This document shows, piece by piece, positions 1 through 7,412 of a stretch of 30,300 nt of DNA. Within the stretch, counting starts at the first letter, position 1, and every line of letters begins with the position of its first letter. The position numbers were made by a program, and so were the translations under genes. The notes below the pieces were generated by a model. That model searched no databases. It was not told the origin of the DNA and saw only the letters and a list, made by a program, of their open reading frames with translations. The stretch comes from F1-60-MAGs027 sp044344715 (lineage in GTDB: Bacteria; Actinomycetota; Acidimicrobiia; Acidimicrobiales; Ilumatobacteraceae): the NCBI GenBank assembly GCA_044344715.1, contig JBIJCI010000018.1, positions 1 to 30,300 of the forward strand, in the 5' to 3' direction.

Positions 1-612
1 GACAAATCGGAACAGCTCAGGCTCGAGAAGGAGATGCTCGGCTTCTACGTATCCGATCACCCGCTGCGGGGGCTCGAGACCGTGCTGCAACGCCGCGTGA
101 CGTGTCAGATCGCCGACGTGCCGGATCGCACCGAGGACAACCTCACGCTCGGCGGGGTGATTACGGGGGTCGACAGGAAGTTCACCCGGAAGGGCGAGCA
201 GATGGCCACGTTCACGCTCGAGGACCTCGCCGGCACGATCGACGTCACCGTGTTCCCGCGGCTGTTCGCTACGCAGGGCCACCTCGTCGTGGAGGATCAG
301 ATCGTCGTCGTTCGTGGTCGGCTCGACCGGCGCGACGAGACGCGACCGACCTTCATGGCCAGCGACGTGAGCGTGGTCGACGTTCCCAGGAGCGGCATCG
401 AGTCGCTCTTCATCGACCTGGCCCGCCGTCAGATGTCGCTCGACGAAGTCAACGAGGTGAAGGCCATGCTCGAGCAGCATCCGGGCGATTCACCGGTGTA
501 CCTCTCGTTCGGAACGAAGACCGTGGCCCTGGGGGCCGAGCATGCCGTGAACATCGGCAACGTGATCGGAATGCTGCGGGCACGTTTCGGTGATGCGGTG
601 AGCATTCGTTGA
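1..612 (+). CDS. dnaE: DNA polymerase III alpha subunit, C-terminal part (5' end outside window)
   Basis: This is the C-terminal 203 residues of the replicative polymerase subunit; the reading frame is open from base 1, so the gene begins upstream. The first residues contain the EKEMLGFYVSDHPL block that in DnaE precedes the OB-fold. The OB-fold follows at about residues 50-95, with GGVITGVDRKFTRKG and then MATFTLEDLAGTIDVTVFP. The last ~70 residues correspond to the C-terminal domain. In DnaE proteins this region contributes to binding single-stranded DNA and the rest of the holoenzyme; the polymerase and PHP domains would lie outside the window. It ends in TGA at 610-612. A 97-bp non-coding stretch with two small hairpins follows. 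Family assignment is firm; DnaE1 rather than DnaE2 is inferred from the housekeeping context. Confidence 0.95.
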   Translation, partial: DKSEQLRLEKEMLGFYVSDHPLRGLETVLQRRVTCQIADVPDRTEDNLTLGGVITGVDRKFTRKGEQMATFTLEDLAGTIDVTVFPRLFATQGHLVVEDQIVVVRGRLDRRDETRPTFMASDVSVVDVPRSGIESLFIDLARRQMSLDEVNEVKAMLEQHPGDSPVYLSFGTKTVALGAEHAVNIGNVIGMLRARFGDAVSIR

Positions 613-618
613 GCTCGT

Positions 619-674
619 CCGCAGAACGAATGCGGTGCCACGAGGCAGTTGCGTCGCGTCAAGGGTGTGACGCG
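619..674 (+). terminator. Possible dnaE 3' hairpins without U tract
   Basis: Two inverted repeats lie in the 97-bp gap after dnaE. One is CCGCA/TGCGG (619-623 with 631-635, 7-nt loop). The other is CGCGTCA/TGACGCG (655-661 with 668-674, 6-nt loop). Neither is followed by a run of T, so intrinsic termination is only a possibility. Confidence 0.3.
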
Positions 675-709
675 GTGCGATTCGCCGAATTGGCTGGCAG
701 ACTGAACGG

Positions 710-1363
710 GTGAAAGTTGCCACTCGCGACGCGAGCGCGCTGACCGACGCCGACCTCGACGAATTCGCTGCGATGGGCGGGGCATTCGGAATCGGTGCAG
801 TGTCCAAGGCCAAGGACTCCTGGGTACTCGCGACCACCGCGTACGACGGCAAGACCCTCGCCGGATTCATGTTCCTCACGCTCGAACGTCTCGGCGGCAC
901 CCCGTGCGTCGTGATGGGGTTGCTCAGCGTCAAACGAACCGCGAAGCGTGACGCCGCGATGAAGGGTCTCATGACCGAGGCTTTCCACCGGGCACTGATG
1001 GCCTTCCCCGACGAGGACGTCGTGGTCGGTGCCCGATTCGTCGCACCCGAGGGTCTCGAGGCATTCGCTCCGCTCACCAACATCATTCCTCGTCCCAAGT
1101 ACAACGCAGTCGGTGAGGAGCGGGCGTGGGGGCGCCGACTTGCGCGCCGCTACGCCATCGAACCCCAGTACGACGCGGGGACGTTCATCGCCAAGTCGAA
1201 CGCCCAGACCGGATTCATCGACTACGAACCCGCGAAGAAGCCGAAGGTACCAGCCGACATCGCCGCCATGTTCAAGGGCGTCAACGTCGCCAAGGGCGGT
1301 GTGCTGATCGTCCACGGATGGACGATGGCGGAATCACTGGCCAAGCTCGGCAAGAAGCGTTGA
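710..1363 (+). CDS. Hypothetical protein, possibly GNAT-fold
   Basis: I do not recognise this 217-residue soluble protein with confidence. It has no signal peptide or membrane segment. The first ~120 residues alternate strand-like stretches (WVLATTAYDGKTLAGFMFLTLE, CVVMGLLSVKRTAKRD) with a helix (MKGLMTEAFHRALMAFP), which resembles the strand-helix arrangement of a GNAT acetyltransferase, but no diagnostic acetyl-CoA motif is clear. The C-terminus is basic and ends LAKLGKKR. The GTG start at 710 gives the longest frame; no Shine-Dalgarno is obvious. A weak CAGACT hexamer lies 6 nt upstream, which would fit the leaderless pattern seen elsewhere in the window. The nitroreductase gene starts 13 nt downstream, so the two are probably co-transcribed. 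Codon use matches the neighbours, so I regard it as a real gene of unknown function. Confidence 0.75.
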   Translation: MKVATRDASALTDADLDEFAAMGGAFGIGAVSKAKDSWVLATTAYDGKTLAGFMFLTLERLGGTPCVVMGLLSVKRTAKRDAAMKGLMTEAFHRALMAFPDEDVVVGARFVAPEGLEAFAPLTNIIPRPKYNAVGEERAWGRRLARRYAIEPQYDAGTFIAKSNAQTGFIDYEPAKKPKVPADIAAMFKGVNVAKGGVLIVHGWTMAESLAKLGKKR

Positions 1364-1376
1364 CCGTCGGGTCGCC

Positions 1377-2015
1377 GTGAGCGACTTCCGGGACGTCGTG
1401 CTTTCGCGACGGATGGTGCGCGCCTTCCGCCCCGACCCCGTTCCTCGCGCGCAGCTCGCAACGCTCGTCGACCTCGCGTCGCGGTCACCGTCGGCGGGAA
1501 AGACGCAGGGCTGGAGCGCCGTGGTTCTCGAGGGTGCGGCGACCGCGCGGTTCTGGGATGCCACGATGTCAACCGAGACGCGGTCGGGATTCCGTTGGAA
1601 GTTCCTCTTCGACGCCCCGGTGATCATGCTCTCGTTCGCCGACCCGCAGGCGTACCTCGCCAGGTATGCGGAGCACGACAAGTCACGCAGCCGCCTCGGT
1701 GAGTCGCTCGATGCATGGCCGGCGCCGTACTGGACGATCGATGCATCCTTCGCAACGATGACGCTGCTCCTCGCGGCGCAGGACGCCGGTCTCGGGGCGC
1801 TCTTCTTCGGTGTGTTCCAGGGTGAAACCGAACTACGCAGCCAGCTCGGTGTTCCCGGGCACCTACAACTCATCGGGGCAATCGCCCTCGGATACGAACG
1901 AACACCGAGCCCGGGTGAGGCGACTGATCGCGCATTCGGATCGGGTGCCAGCGCCGATCGTCGGCGCGCGTCCCCCGAGGACGTGCTGCACTACGGAACC
2001 TGGGGGACGCACTAA
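1377..2015 (+). CDS. Nitroreductase-family flavoprotein
   Basis: A 212-residue protein of the FMN-dependent nitroreductase fold. The N-terminus SRRMVRAFRPDPVPRAQL followed by ASRSPSAGKTQGW is the typical phosphate-binding arginine and Ser/Pro segment of the family. GLGALFFGVFQGE in the C-terminal half is the usual FMN-contacting glycine-rich segment. Family members reduce nitro groups, quinones, flavins or enones with NAD(P)H as homodimers; the substrate here cannot be read from sequence. The GTG start at 1377 follows the upstream stop by 13 nt, suggesting translational coupling. Its TAA stop overlaps the TAG stop of the convergent gene on the minus strand by four bases (2012-2015), leaving no room for a terminator between them. 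Confidence 0.85.
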   Translation: MSDFRDVVLSRRMVRAFRPDPVPRAQLATLVDLASRSPSAGKTQGWSAVVLEGAATARFWDATMSTETRSGFRWKFLFDAPVIMLSFADPQAYLARYAEHDKSRSRLGESLDAWPAPYWTIDASFATMTLLLAAQDAGLGALFFGVFQGETELRSQLGVPGHLQLIGAIALGYERTPSPGEATDRAFGSGASADRRRASPEDVLHYGTWGTH

Positions 2016-4003
2016 GCGCCGGACAGGGCAGTGCGCAGTGACGTCACCAGTTCGTCACGCGAGGTGGCCGGTGCGTGGCATGCGTACCGCCGGCACACGT
2101 AGGCCAGACCGTCACGCCGGTCGGCGAACAACGGCGTGTCGAATGGTTCGCCCCAGGCAAGCACGACGGTGGGCAGCCACTGTGATTGGAGGAACTGCAC
2201 GAGGTCGCCCCGCTTGCCCGTGATGGCGATCTCCGTGGTTCCCACATGGCGCAGGTGCAGGGCGCAGAGTAGGTGGGGGAATGCGGTCGGAGCGCTGGCC
2301 GCGATCCGTGCGAGCAGCTTGAAGATGCCGTCGGCATGCTCGCCGTAGCGATCGTCGCCGGTGAGTGCACCAAGGCGCTGGAGGGCGAACGCGGCGACCG
2401 AGTTGGCGGAGGGCGTGGCGTTGTCGATGAGGTCCTTTTGACGCACGATCAGTCGTTCGCCGTCGTCGGGAGTCGTGAAGAGTCCGCCCTCAACGGCGTC
2501 CCAGTGGTGCGTGATGAGTTGATCGGCGGCCTGTTTGGCGAGCGCCACCCAGCGGGCGACCCCCGAGAGCTCGTACAACCGCGTGAACGCATCGACGAGG
2601 TTGGCGAGGTCGGCGGCCATGGCGAGGTGTTTGGGCTCGGCGTCGCGGTGCCAGGTGCGCAGCCACCTTCCGTCCGGGCGGCGCATCGTGCCCGCCAGGA
2701 AGTCCCCGGCGCGCTGGGCCGCCATCGCCCATTCATCGTTGCGGTAGGCACCGGCAGCCTCCGCCAGCGACGCGACCATCAGTGCATTCCACTCGGTGAT
2801 CACCTTGTCGTCGAGTCCGGGGCGGTGGCGGGTGTTGCGGAACGTCAGCAACAGGCGGCGGACCGTTTCGACGTCCTCACTGCGCAGGAGCTTCCCGCGA
2901 TTGGACAGACGGCACGGAATCGACCTACCCTCGAAGTTGCCTTCCTCGGTCACCTCGTACCAGTCGAGGGCGAGCTGCACCAGGTGTTCGGGGATGATGC
3001 GGCGTATCTGATCGGGGGTGAACACATAGAAGTGGCCCTCGTGCGAGTTCCCGGTCTCGTCGAGGGAATCCGCATCCTCGGCACTGTGGAACGCACCCTC
3101 TGGCGAGCGCAGGTCGCGCAGCACGTAGGTGATCGTTTCCTCGACCACCTGCCGCCACCGCGGTTCGCGCAGGACGAGCGACGCATGGAGGTACGGCCGT
3201 ACGAGCAGTGCCTGGTCGTAGAGCATCTTCTCGAAGTGGGGCACGAGCCACTTCTCGTCGACGCTGTAGCGCGCGAAGCCACCGCCGAGGTGGTCGTACA
3301 TGCCGCCCGACGCCATGGCGTCCAGCGACGTGGTGATGATCCGGCGGGTTCGGGGGGATTCGTCGTTCAGGTAGGAGCGCAGCAGCAGCTCGAGTGCCAT
3401 CGTCGAGGGGAACTTCGGAGCCCCACCGAATCCGCCCCACGTCTCATCGAACGTCGCGTCGTAGTTCTGCGCAGCAGCGGCGAACACCTCGATACCCGGA
3501 AGGTCGGGGTTCGCGGCGATCTGCGACGTGCGGCCGATGTTCTCCACCAGCGCTTCGACGTTGTTGTCGATATCGGCACGACGGTTTCGCCATGCATCGT
3601 CGACTGCGTGCATCAACTGCAGGAACGTCGGCTTCGGGTAGTAGGTGCCGCCGAAGAACGGATTGGCATCGGGTGTGAGAAAGACGGTCATCGGCCAACC
3701 GCCCCGCCCCGTCATTGCCTGCACGGCATCCATGTACACACTGTCGACGTCCGGACGTTCCTCGCGATCGACCTTCACGTTCACGAAGAGTCGGTTCATC
3801 ACCCCGGCAACCTCGGGGTCCTCGAACGACTCGTGGGCCATCACATGGCACCAGTGGCATGCGGAGTAGCCGACCGAGAGCAGGACGGGGACACCCCGCT
3901 GCCTGGCTTCGGCGAACGCCGCGTCGCACCACGGCCACCAGTCAACGGGATTGTCGCGATGCTGCCGGAGATACGGGGATGACTCGTGGGCCAGTCGGTT
4001 CAT
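2012..4003 (-). CDS. YyaL/SSP411-family thioredoxin-domain protein (DUF255)
   Basis: This 663-residue protein matches the YyaL/spermatogenesis-associated protein 20 family. An N-terminal thioredoxin-like DUF255 domain (about residues 1-165) starts with the hallmark HESSPYLRQHRDNPVDWWPW. It carries a CHWC redox motif at Cys49-Cys52, followed by KVDREERPDVD and GRGGWPMTVFLTP. The remainder, about residues 170-663, is an (alpha/alpha)6-barrel, glycoside-hydrolase-like region with GGGFARYSVDEKWLVPHFEKMLYDQA. The length is normal for the family. Biochemical function is poorly defined; cellobiose epimerase-like and redox roles have been proposed from folds. It starts at ATG 6 nt after the fabI stop, so the two are very likely one operon. 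No signal peptide is seen, so it should be cytoplasmic. It is convergent with the nitroreductase gene. Confidence 0.92.
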   Translation of the reverse strand: MNRLAHESSPYLRQHRDNPVDWWPWCDAAFAEARQRGVPVLLSVGYSACHWCHVMAHESFEDPEVAGVMNRLFVNVKVDREERPDVDSVYMDAVQAMTGRGGWPMTVFLTPDANPFFGGTYYPKPTFLQLMHAVDDAWRNRRADIDNNVEALVENIGRTSQIAANPDLPGIEVFAAAAQNYDATFDETWGGFGGAPKFPSTMALELLLRSYLNDESPRTRRIITTSLDAMASGGMYDHLGGGFARYSVDEKWLVPHFEKMLYDQALLVRPYLHASLVLREPRWRQVVEETITYVLRDLRSPEGAFHSAEDADSLDETGNSHEGHFYVFTPDQIRRIIPEHLVQLALDWYEVTEEGNFEGRSIPCRLSNRGKLLRSEDVETVRRLLLTFRNTRHRPGLDDKVITEWNALMVASLAEAAGAYRNDEWAMAAQRAGDFLAGTMRRPDGRWLRTWHRDAEPKHLAMAADLANLVDAFTRLYELSGVARWVALAKQAADQLITHHWDAVEGGLFTTPDDGERLIVRQKDLIDNATPSANSVAAFALQRLGALTGDDRYGEHADGIFKLLARIAASAPTAFPHLLCALHLRHVGTTEIAITGKRGDLVQFLQSQWLPTVVLAWGEPFDTPLFADRRDGLAYVCRRYACHAPATSRDELVTSLRTALSGA

Positions 4004-4009
4004 CGTCGG

Positions 4010-4777
4010 TCAGGCACCGACGGCGTGGTATCCGCCATCGACGTGCACGATTTCGCCCGTCGTCGCCGGGAACCAATCCGAGAGGAGCGCGCAACACGCC
4101 CTGGCCACCGCGGAGGAGTCGTGGATGTCCCAACCCAGTGGCGCACGCGCACTCCAGATGTCCTCGAACTGGGCGAACGACGGAATCGACTTCGCGGCCA
4201 TGGTACGAATCGGACCCGCAGCAACGAGGTTGCATCTGATCCGGCGCGGTCCAAGTTCGCGCGCCAGGTACCGGCTGGTCGACTCGAGTGCGGACTTCGC
4301 CACCCCCATCCAGTTGTACGCGGGCCAGGCAACGGTGTTGTCGAAGTCGAGTCCGACGATGCTCCCGCCTTCGGTCATCAGCGGTACGAAGGCGTCGGCG
4401 AGGGTCTTCAGCGAGAACGCCGAAACCTGGACGGCAACCGAGACGTCGTCCCAGGTCGCGCCCATCAGATCGTCACCCAGGCATGCCGCCGGGGCAAAAC
4501 CGATCGAATGCAGGACGCCGTCGACGCGTCCGAGATGCTGACGGGCGGCTTCGCGGACGCTCTCGACGTGCGTCGGGTCGGTGACGTCGAATTCCGCGAC
4601 GACGGGTGCAGGGTCGAGTTTCCGTGCGCTTCGCCCGGTGATGGAGAGTCCGCGTCCGGCACCCGTCAGCATGACCGTCGCGCCCTGCGCTTGGGCCAGC
4701 TTCGCGACTCCGAATGCAAGCGAGGAATCGGTCAGGACCCCGGTGATGACGAGCCGCTTACCCGCAAGAATCGCCAC
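4010..4777 (-). CDS. fabI: Enoyl-[acyl-carrier-protein] reductase, FabI/InhA type
   Basis: NADH-dependent reduction of trans-2-enoyl-ACP in the last step of fatty acid elongation (FAS II). The 255-residue protein has the FabI variant of the SDR nucleotide site (LVITGVLTDSSLAFGVAKLAQ) and HSIGF at about 90-94. The catalytic Tyr154 and Lys161 (YNWMGVAK) correspond to InhA Tyr158 and Lys165. RRIRCNLVAAGPIRT and ATTGEIVHVDGGYH are near the C-terminus. Similarity is clearly closer to mycobacterial InhA than to E. coli FabI (for example SIVGLDFDNTVAWPAYNWM), but the long InhA substrate-binding loop insert is absent, and the host need not make mycolates. The start is GTG at 4777. A TACCGT hexamer lies 6 nt upstream and no Shine-Dalgarno is visible, which suggests a leaderless mRNA. 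It heads an operon with the YyaL-type gene and is divergent from the F420 reductase gene, 18 bp away. Confidence 0.95.
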   Translation of the reverse strand: MAILAGKRLVITGVLTDSSLAFGVAKLAQAQGATVMLTGAGRGLSITGRSARKLDPAPVVAEFDVTDPTHVESVREAARQHLGRVDGVLHSIGFAPAACLGDDLMGATWDDVSVAVQVSAFSLKTLADAFVPLMTEGGSIVGLDFDNTVAWPAYNWMGVAKSALESTSRYLARELGPRRIRCNLVAAGPIRTMAAKSIPSFAQFEDIWSARAPLGWDIHDSSAVARACCALLSDWFPATTGEIVHVDGGYHAVGA

Positions 4778-4782
4778 GTCGC

Positions 4783-4789
4783 TACGGTA
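4783..4789. promoter_or_regulatory. Overlapping divergent -10 elements between fabI and the F420 reductase gene
   Basis: The 18 bp between the two start codons contains CTACGGTAG. On the plus strand TACGGT (4783-4788) lies 7 nt before ATG 4796. On the minus strand TACCGT (complement of 4784-4789) lies 6 nt before GTG 4777. Both fit the actinobacterial TAnnnT -10 pattern at leaderless spacing. No good -35 is seen on either side. Confidence 0.55.
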
Positions 4790-4795
4790 GTGGAC

Positions 4796-5464
4796 ATGAC
4801 AGATTCACTCCCGAGTATCGGATATCTCGGGGGGACCGGACCGGCTGGCAGTGCGCTCGCCGCCCGCTTCGCGTCGGTCGGATATCCCGCGTGCATCGGA
4901 TCGCGAACCCACGAACGGGGAGCGGAAGTGGCCGACGACCTGCGGTCGAGATGGTCCGAGCGCAACCTGCCGGTCACCGGCGGAGACAATGCGCTCGCGG
5001 CGCGCAGCGACATCATCGTGCTGGCCACCCCGTGGGACTCGGCCGCCACGACCGTGACCGAGTTGGCGGACGCGCTGCGGGGCAAGATCGTGATCACGAT
5101 GGCAAACGCACTGGTCCGAGTCGGTAGGGAATTCCAACCGCTGATCCCGCCCCGCGGGAGCATCGCGGCACACGTGCAGGCGGCCATCCCCGAGTCGAGG
5201 GTCGTCGCCGCGTTCCAGCACCTCCCGGCCACCGAACTCGGGGCCCTCGATCACGGGGTCGACAGCGATGTGCTCATCTGTTCCGACGACCGTGAGGCGA
5301 CGAAGGTGGTGAGCGACATGGTGTCACGCATTCCCGGATGCCGCCCGCTGAACGCAGGACTCCTCTCGAACGCGCTCGCCATCGAAGCCCTCACCGCCGT
5401 GCTGCTGCAGCTGAACGTGCGTTACAAGACCCGAGTGGCTCCGCGCTTCACAGGGATCGACTGA
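4796..5464 (+). CDS. npdG: F420H2:NADP oxidoreductase-like protein (NpdG/Fno family)
   Basis: A 222-residue Rossmann protein of the family that transfers hydride between F420H2 and NADP+. The N-terminus SIGYLGGTGPAGSALAARF has the GGTGPAG dinucleotide loop (about residues 12-18). IGSR at 34-37 provides the Ser-Arg pair that in Fno proteins selects NADP phosphate. IIVLATPWDSAATTV, AAHVQAAIPESRVVAAFQHLPA and the C-terminal GLLSNALAIEALTAVLLQLN are typical of this family. The ATG at 4796 is 7 nt after a TACGGT hexamer; an in-frame GTG at 4790 is an alternative start. Eight bases separate its stop from the proposed mshC start. With the LLM oxidoreductase at 12002-12928 it indicates that the organism uses coenzyme F420. 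A plain NADP-binding F420-like reductase with another partner remains possible. Confidence 0.85.
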   Translation: MTDSLPSIGYLGGTGPAGSALAARFASVGYPACIGSRTHERGAEVADDLRSRWSERNLPVTGGDNALAARSDIIVLATPWDSAATTVTELADALRGKIVITMANALVRVGREFQPLIPPRGSIAAHVQAAIPESRVVAAFQHLPATELGALDHGVDSDVLICSDDREATKVVSDMVSRIPGCRPLNAGLLSNALAIEALTAVLLQLNVRYKTRVAPRFTGID

Positions 5465-5472
5465 CCGCGGTC

Positions 5473-6615
5473 GTGCGTCTCTACGACACGTCGCGCCGCG
5501 AAGTCGTCGACTTCATTCCGGGCGACGAGGTGAAGATGTACGTCTGCGGCGTCACGCCGTACGACGCGACGCACCTCGGGCATGCCTTCACGTTCGTCAT
5601 CTACGACGTGCTGATCCGACGGCTGATCGACTCCGGACGCACCGTCAAGTGCGTTCGCAACGTGACCGACGTCGACGACCCGCTCTTCGCCAAGGCCCGC
5701 GAACTCGGAATCCACTATCTCGACCTGGCTGCGCGCGAAGAGAAGCGGCTCGAGGACGACCTGCGGGCCCTCAACTTCATCCCGATGCACGCCACCCCGC
5801 GCGCATCATCCGCGATCTCCGACATCCGCGGGTTCATCGGGATGGTGCTCGACCGCGGTTATGCGTACGAGGCGGGTGGGTCGGTCTACTTCGACGTCGC
5901 CCGGTTCGGCGGGTTCGGTACGGTGTCGCACTACGACAGGGATGAGATGTTGCGTCTGGCCCGGGAGCGCGGGGGAAACGTCGACGACCCCAACAAGCGC
6001 GACCCGCTCGACTTCGTGTTGTGGCAGCCGTCAGCGTCGGACGAACCCTCGTGGGACACGATCTGGGGGGCCGGTCGTCCGGGCTGGCACATCGAGTGCA
6101 GTGCCCTGGCACTACGTGAACTCGGAACGACGATCGACCTGCACGGTGGCGGAACGGACCTCATCTATCCGCATCACGAGTGCGAGCGGGCGCAGTCCGA
6201 GGCGGCGACCGGCCGGCCGTTCGTTCGCCACTGGATGCACGTGGCGATGGTGTGGATGGACGGATACAAAATGTCAAAGAGTCGGGGCAACCTCGTGTTC
6301 GTCGACCAGCTCCGTAAGCGGTACGACCCGCGGGCAATCCGGCTCGGACTGATCGTGAACCATTACCGCACGGAGTGGGAATGGGACGAAGGTCTCATCG
6401 ACCGAGCGACCGATCGGCTTGGCAAGTGGTCCCGATCGGCGGTTGACTCGGATGGTTCGCGTTCACGGGGGGAGGGGGAGCAGCTGATGGAGACGGTCCG
6501 GCAGTACCTCGACGCCGATCTCGACGTACCTTCAGCGGTTCTCGCCATTGACGAGGCTGCTTCGCGCGGGGCGAACGTGCGGAACGCCGCGGCGCTGCTC
6601 GGAGTCGCACTGTGA
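5473..6615 (+). CDS. mshC: L-cysteine:1D-myo-inositol 2-amino-2-deoxy-alpha-D-glucopyranoside ligase
   Basis: ATP-dependent ligation of cysteine to GlcN-inositol in mycothiol synthesis; the enzyme evolved from cysteinyl-tRNA synthetase. MshC rather than CysS is shown by MYVCGVTPYDATHLGHA (CysS normally has GPTVYD..HIGN), the absence of the CysS tRNA-binding C-terminal domain, and GRPGWHIECSALAL and DLHGGGTDLIYPHHE as in mycobacterial MshC. Zinc ligands are probably Cys25, Cys209 and His234; the KMSKS loop is at about 266-270. The start is uncertain: GTG 5473 gives VRLYDTS, aligning with the LRLYDSA of mycobacterial MshC, and yields 380 residues (about 30 shorter than the M. tuberculosis protein, mainly at the N-terminus). 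It overlaps the following acyltransferase gene by GTGA, so translation is probably coupled. Confidence 0.9.
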   Translation: MRLYDTSRREVVDFIPGDEVKMYVCGVTPYDATHLGHAFTFVIYDVLIRRLIDSGRTVKCVRNVTDVDDPLFAKARELGIHYLDLAAREEKRLEDDLRALNFIPMHATPRASSAISDIRGFIGMVLDRGYAYEAGGSVYFDVARFGGFGTVSHYDRDEMLRLARERGGNVDDPNKRDPLDFVLWQPSASDEPSWDTIWGAGRPGWHIECSALALRELGTTIDLHGGGTDLIYPHHECERAQSEAATGRPFVRHWMHVAMVWMDGYKMSKSRGNLVFVDQLRKRYDPRAIRLGLIVNHYRTEWEWDEGLIDRATDRLGKWSRSAVDSDGSRSRGEGEQLMETVRQYLDADLDVPSAVLAIDEAASRGANVRNAAALLGVAL

Positions 6616-7400
6616 CCACCCCGGCGAACAGCCGTCAGTTCCCGGACTGGGTGTTCGACGGGGCAACCCAGTTCCAGGCACGACTCCGCTCGGCGGTACA
6701 GCCGATCGCCCGGCGGGCATGGAGGTTCGAGTTGTCGGGCTTCGAGCGCTTGCCGGGAACCGGTGCGGCGATCCTCTGTCCGAACCACATCAGCTTCCTC
6801 GACTCTGCTCTGCTCATCATCCTGTCGCCGCGCAACATCTCCTTCATCGGCAAGAGCGAGTACATGGACTCGTGGAAGACGCGCTGGTTCTTCCCGAAGG
6901 TCGGCATGATCCCCGTCGATCGAAGCGGGGGAGAGAAATCGCACGCAGCACTCGATGCGGCAGAGCGCGTCCTGCGTCGCGGCGAACTGTTCGGCATCTT
7001 CCCGGAGGGCACGCGCAGTCGTGACGGAATGCTTTACAAGGGACACACCGGGGCCGCACGCCTCGCGCTCAAGGTCGGCTGCCCGATCTTTCCCGTGGGC
7101 ATCGTCGGCACCCGTGAGATTCAGCCCCCCGATGCTCCGGTTCCGCGGCTGGGTGGCCGGGTACGGATCAGTATCGGTCGTCCGATCGACGTTTCCCGCT
7201 ACACCGACCGCGGAAGCGACCCCATGGTGTTGCGCGAGATCACCGACGAGTTGATGTTCGAGATTCGCGAGCTCACCGGTCAGCAGTATCGCAACACCTA
7301 CGCGACGAAGAAGCGAACCGAGACGATCGTTGCCGAGACCGCCGAGATTCCGCGATTCTCACCCGAGCACATCGCCGCCGCCGAGAAGTCGCACGCGTAG
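6612..7400 (+). CDS. plsC: 1-acyl-sn-glycerol-3-phosphate acyltransferase (PlsC family)
   Basis: A 262-residue LPLAT/PlsC-type acyltransferase, expected to convert lysophosphatidic acid to phosphatidic acid at the inner face of the membrane. The catalytic H(X)4D motif is NHISFLD (His59-Asp64). The glycerophosphate-binding block is FPEGTRSRDG at about 130-139. The late block GCPIFPVGIVGTREIQPP is also typical. No long membrane anchor is apparent; amphipathic association is usual for this type. The GTG start at 6612 overlaps the mshC stop by four bases. The gene ends 12 nt before thrS, which has its own apparent promoter. Exact acyl-acceptor specificity is not readable. Confidence 0.88.
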   Translation: MTTPANSRQFPDWVFDGATQFQARLRSAVQPIARRAWRFELSGFERLPGTGAAILCPNHISFLDSALLIILSPRNISFIGKSEYMDSWKTRWFFPKVGMIPVDRSGGEKSHAALDAAERVLRRGELFGIFPEGTRSRDGMLYKGHTGAARLALKVGCPIFPVGIVGTREIQPPDAPVPRLGGRVRISIGRPIDVSRYTDRGSDPMVLREITDELMFEIRELTGQQYRNTYATKKRTETIVAETAEIPRFSPEHIAAAEKSHA

Positions 7401-7403
7401 AAT
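7398..7403 (+). promoter_or_regulatory. Putative -10 element of thrS
   Basis: TAGAAT lies 9 nt before the thrS ATG at 7413, overlapping the plsC stop codon, and there is no Shine-Dalgarno in the remaining 9 bases. This is consistent with a leaderless or near-leaderless transcript. Confidence 0.4.
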
Positions 7404-7412
7404 AACGAGCCC

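Noticed and set aside
2005..2020. Shared bidirectional terminator between the nitroreductase and YyaL-type genes
   Set aside because: The stop codons overlap (CTAA) and there is no stem-loop at the junction.
2273..3982. A 569-codon open frame on the plus strand antisense to the YyaL-type gene
   Set aside because: It is a by-product of high-GC codon bias; the translation has no recognisable domain, while the minus strand gives a full-length family protein.
3986..4795. Upstream extension of the F420 reductase frame across fabI
   Set aside because: The extension is antisense to fabI and unlike any protein; homology begins at the Rossmann loop just after ATG 4796.
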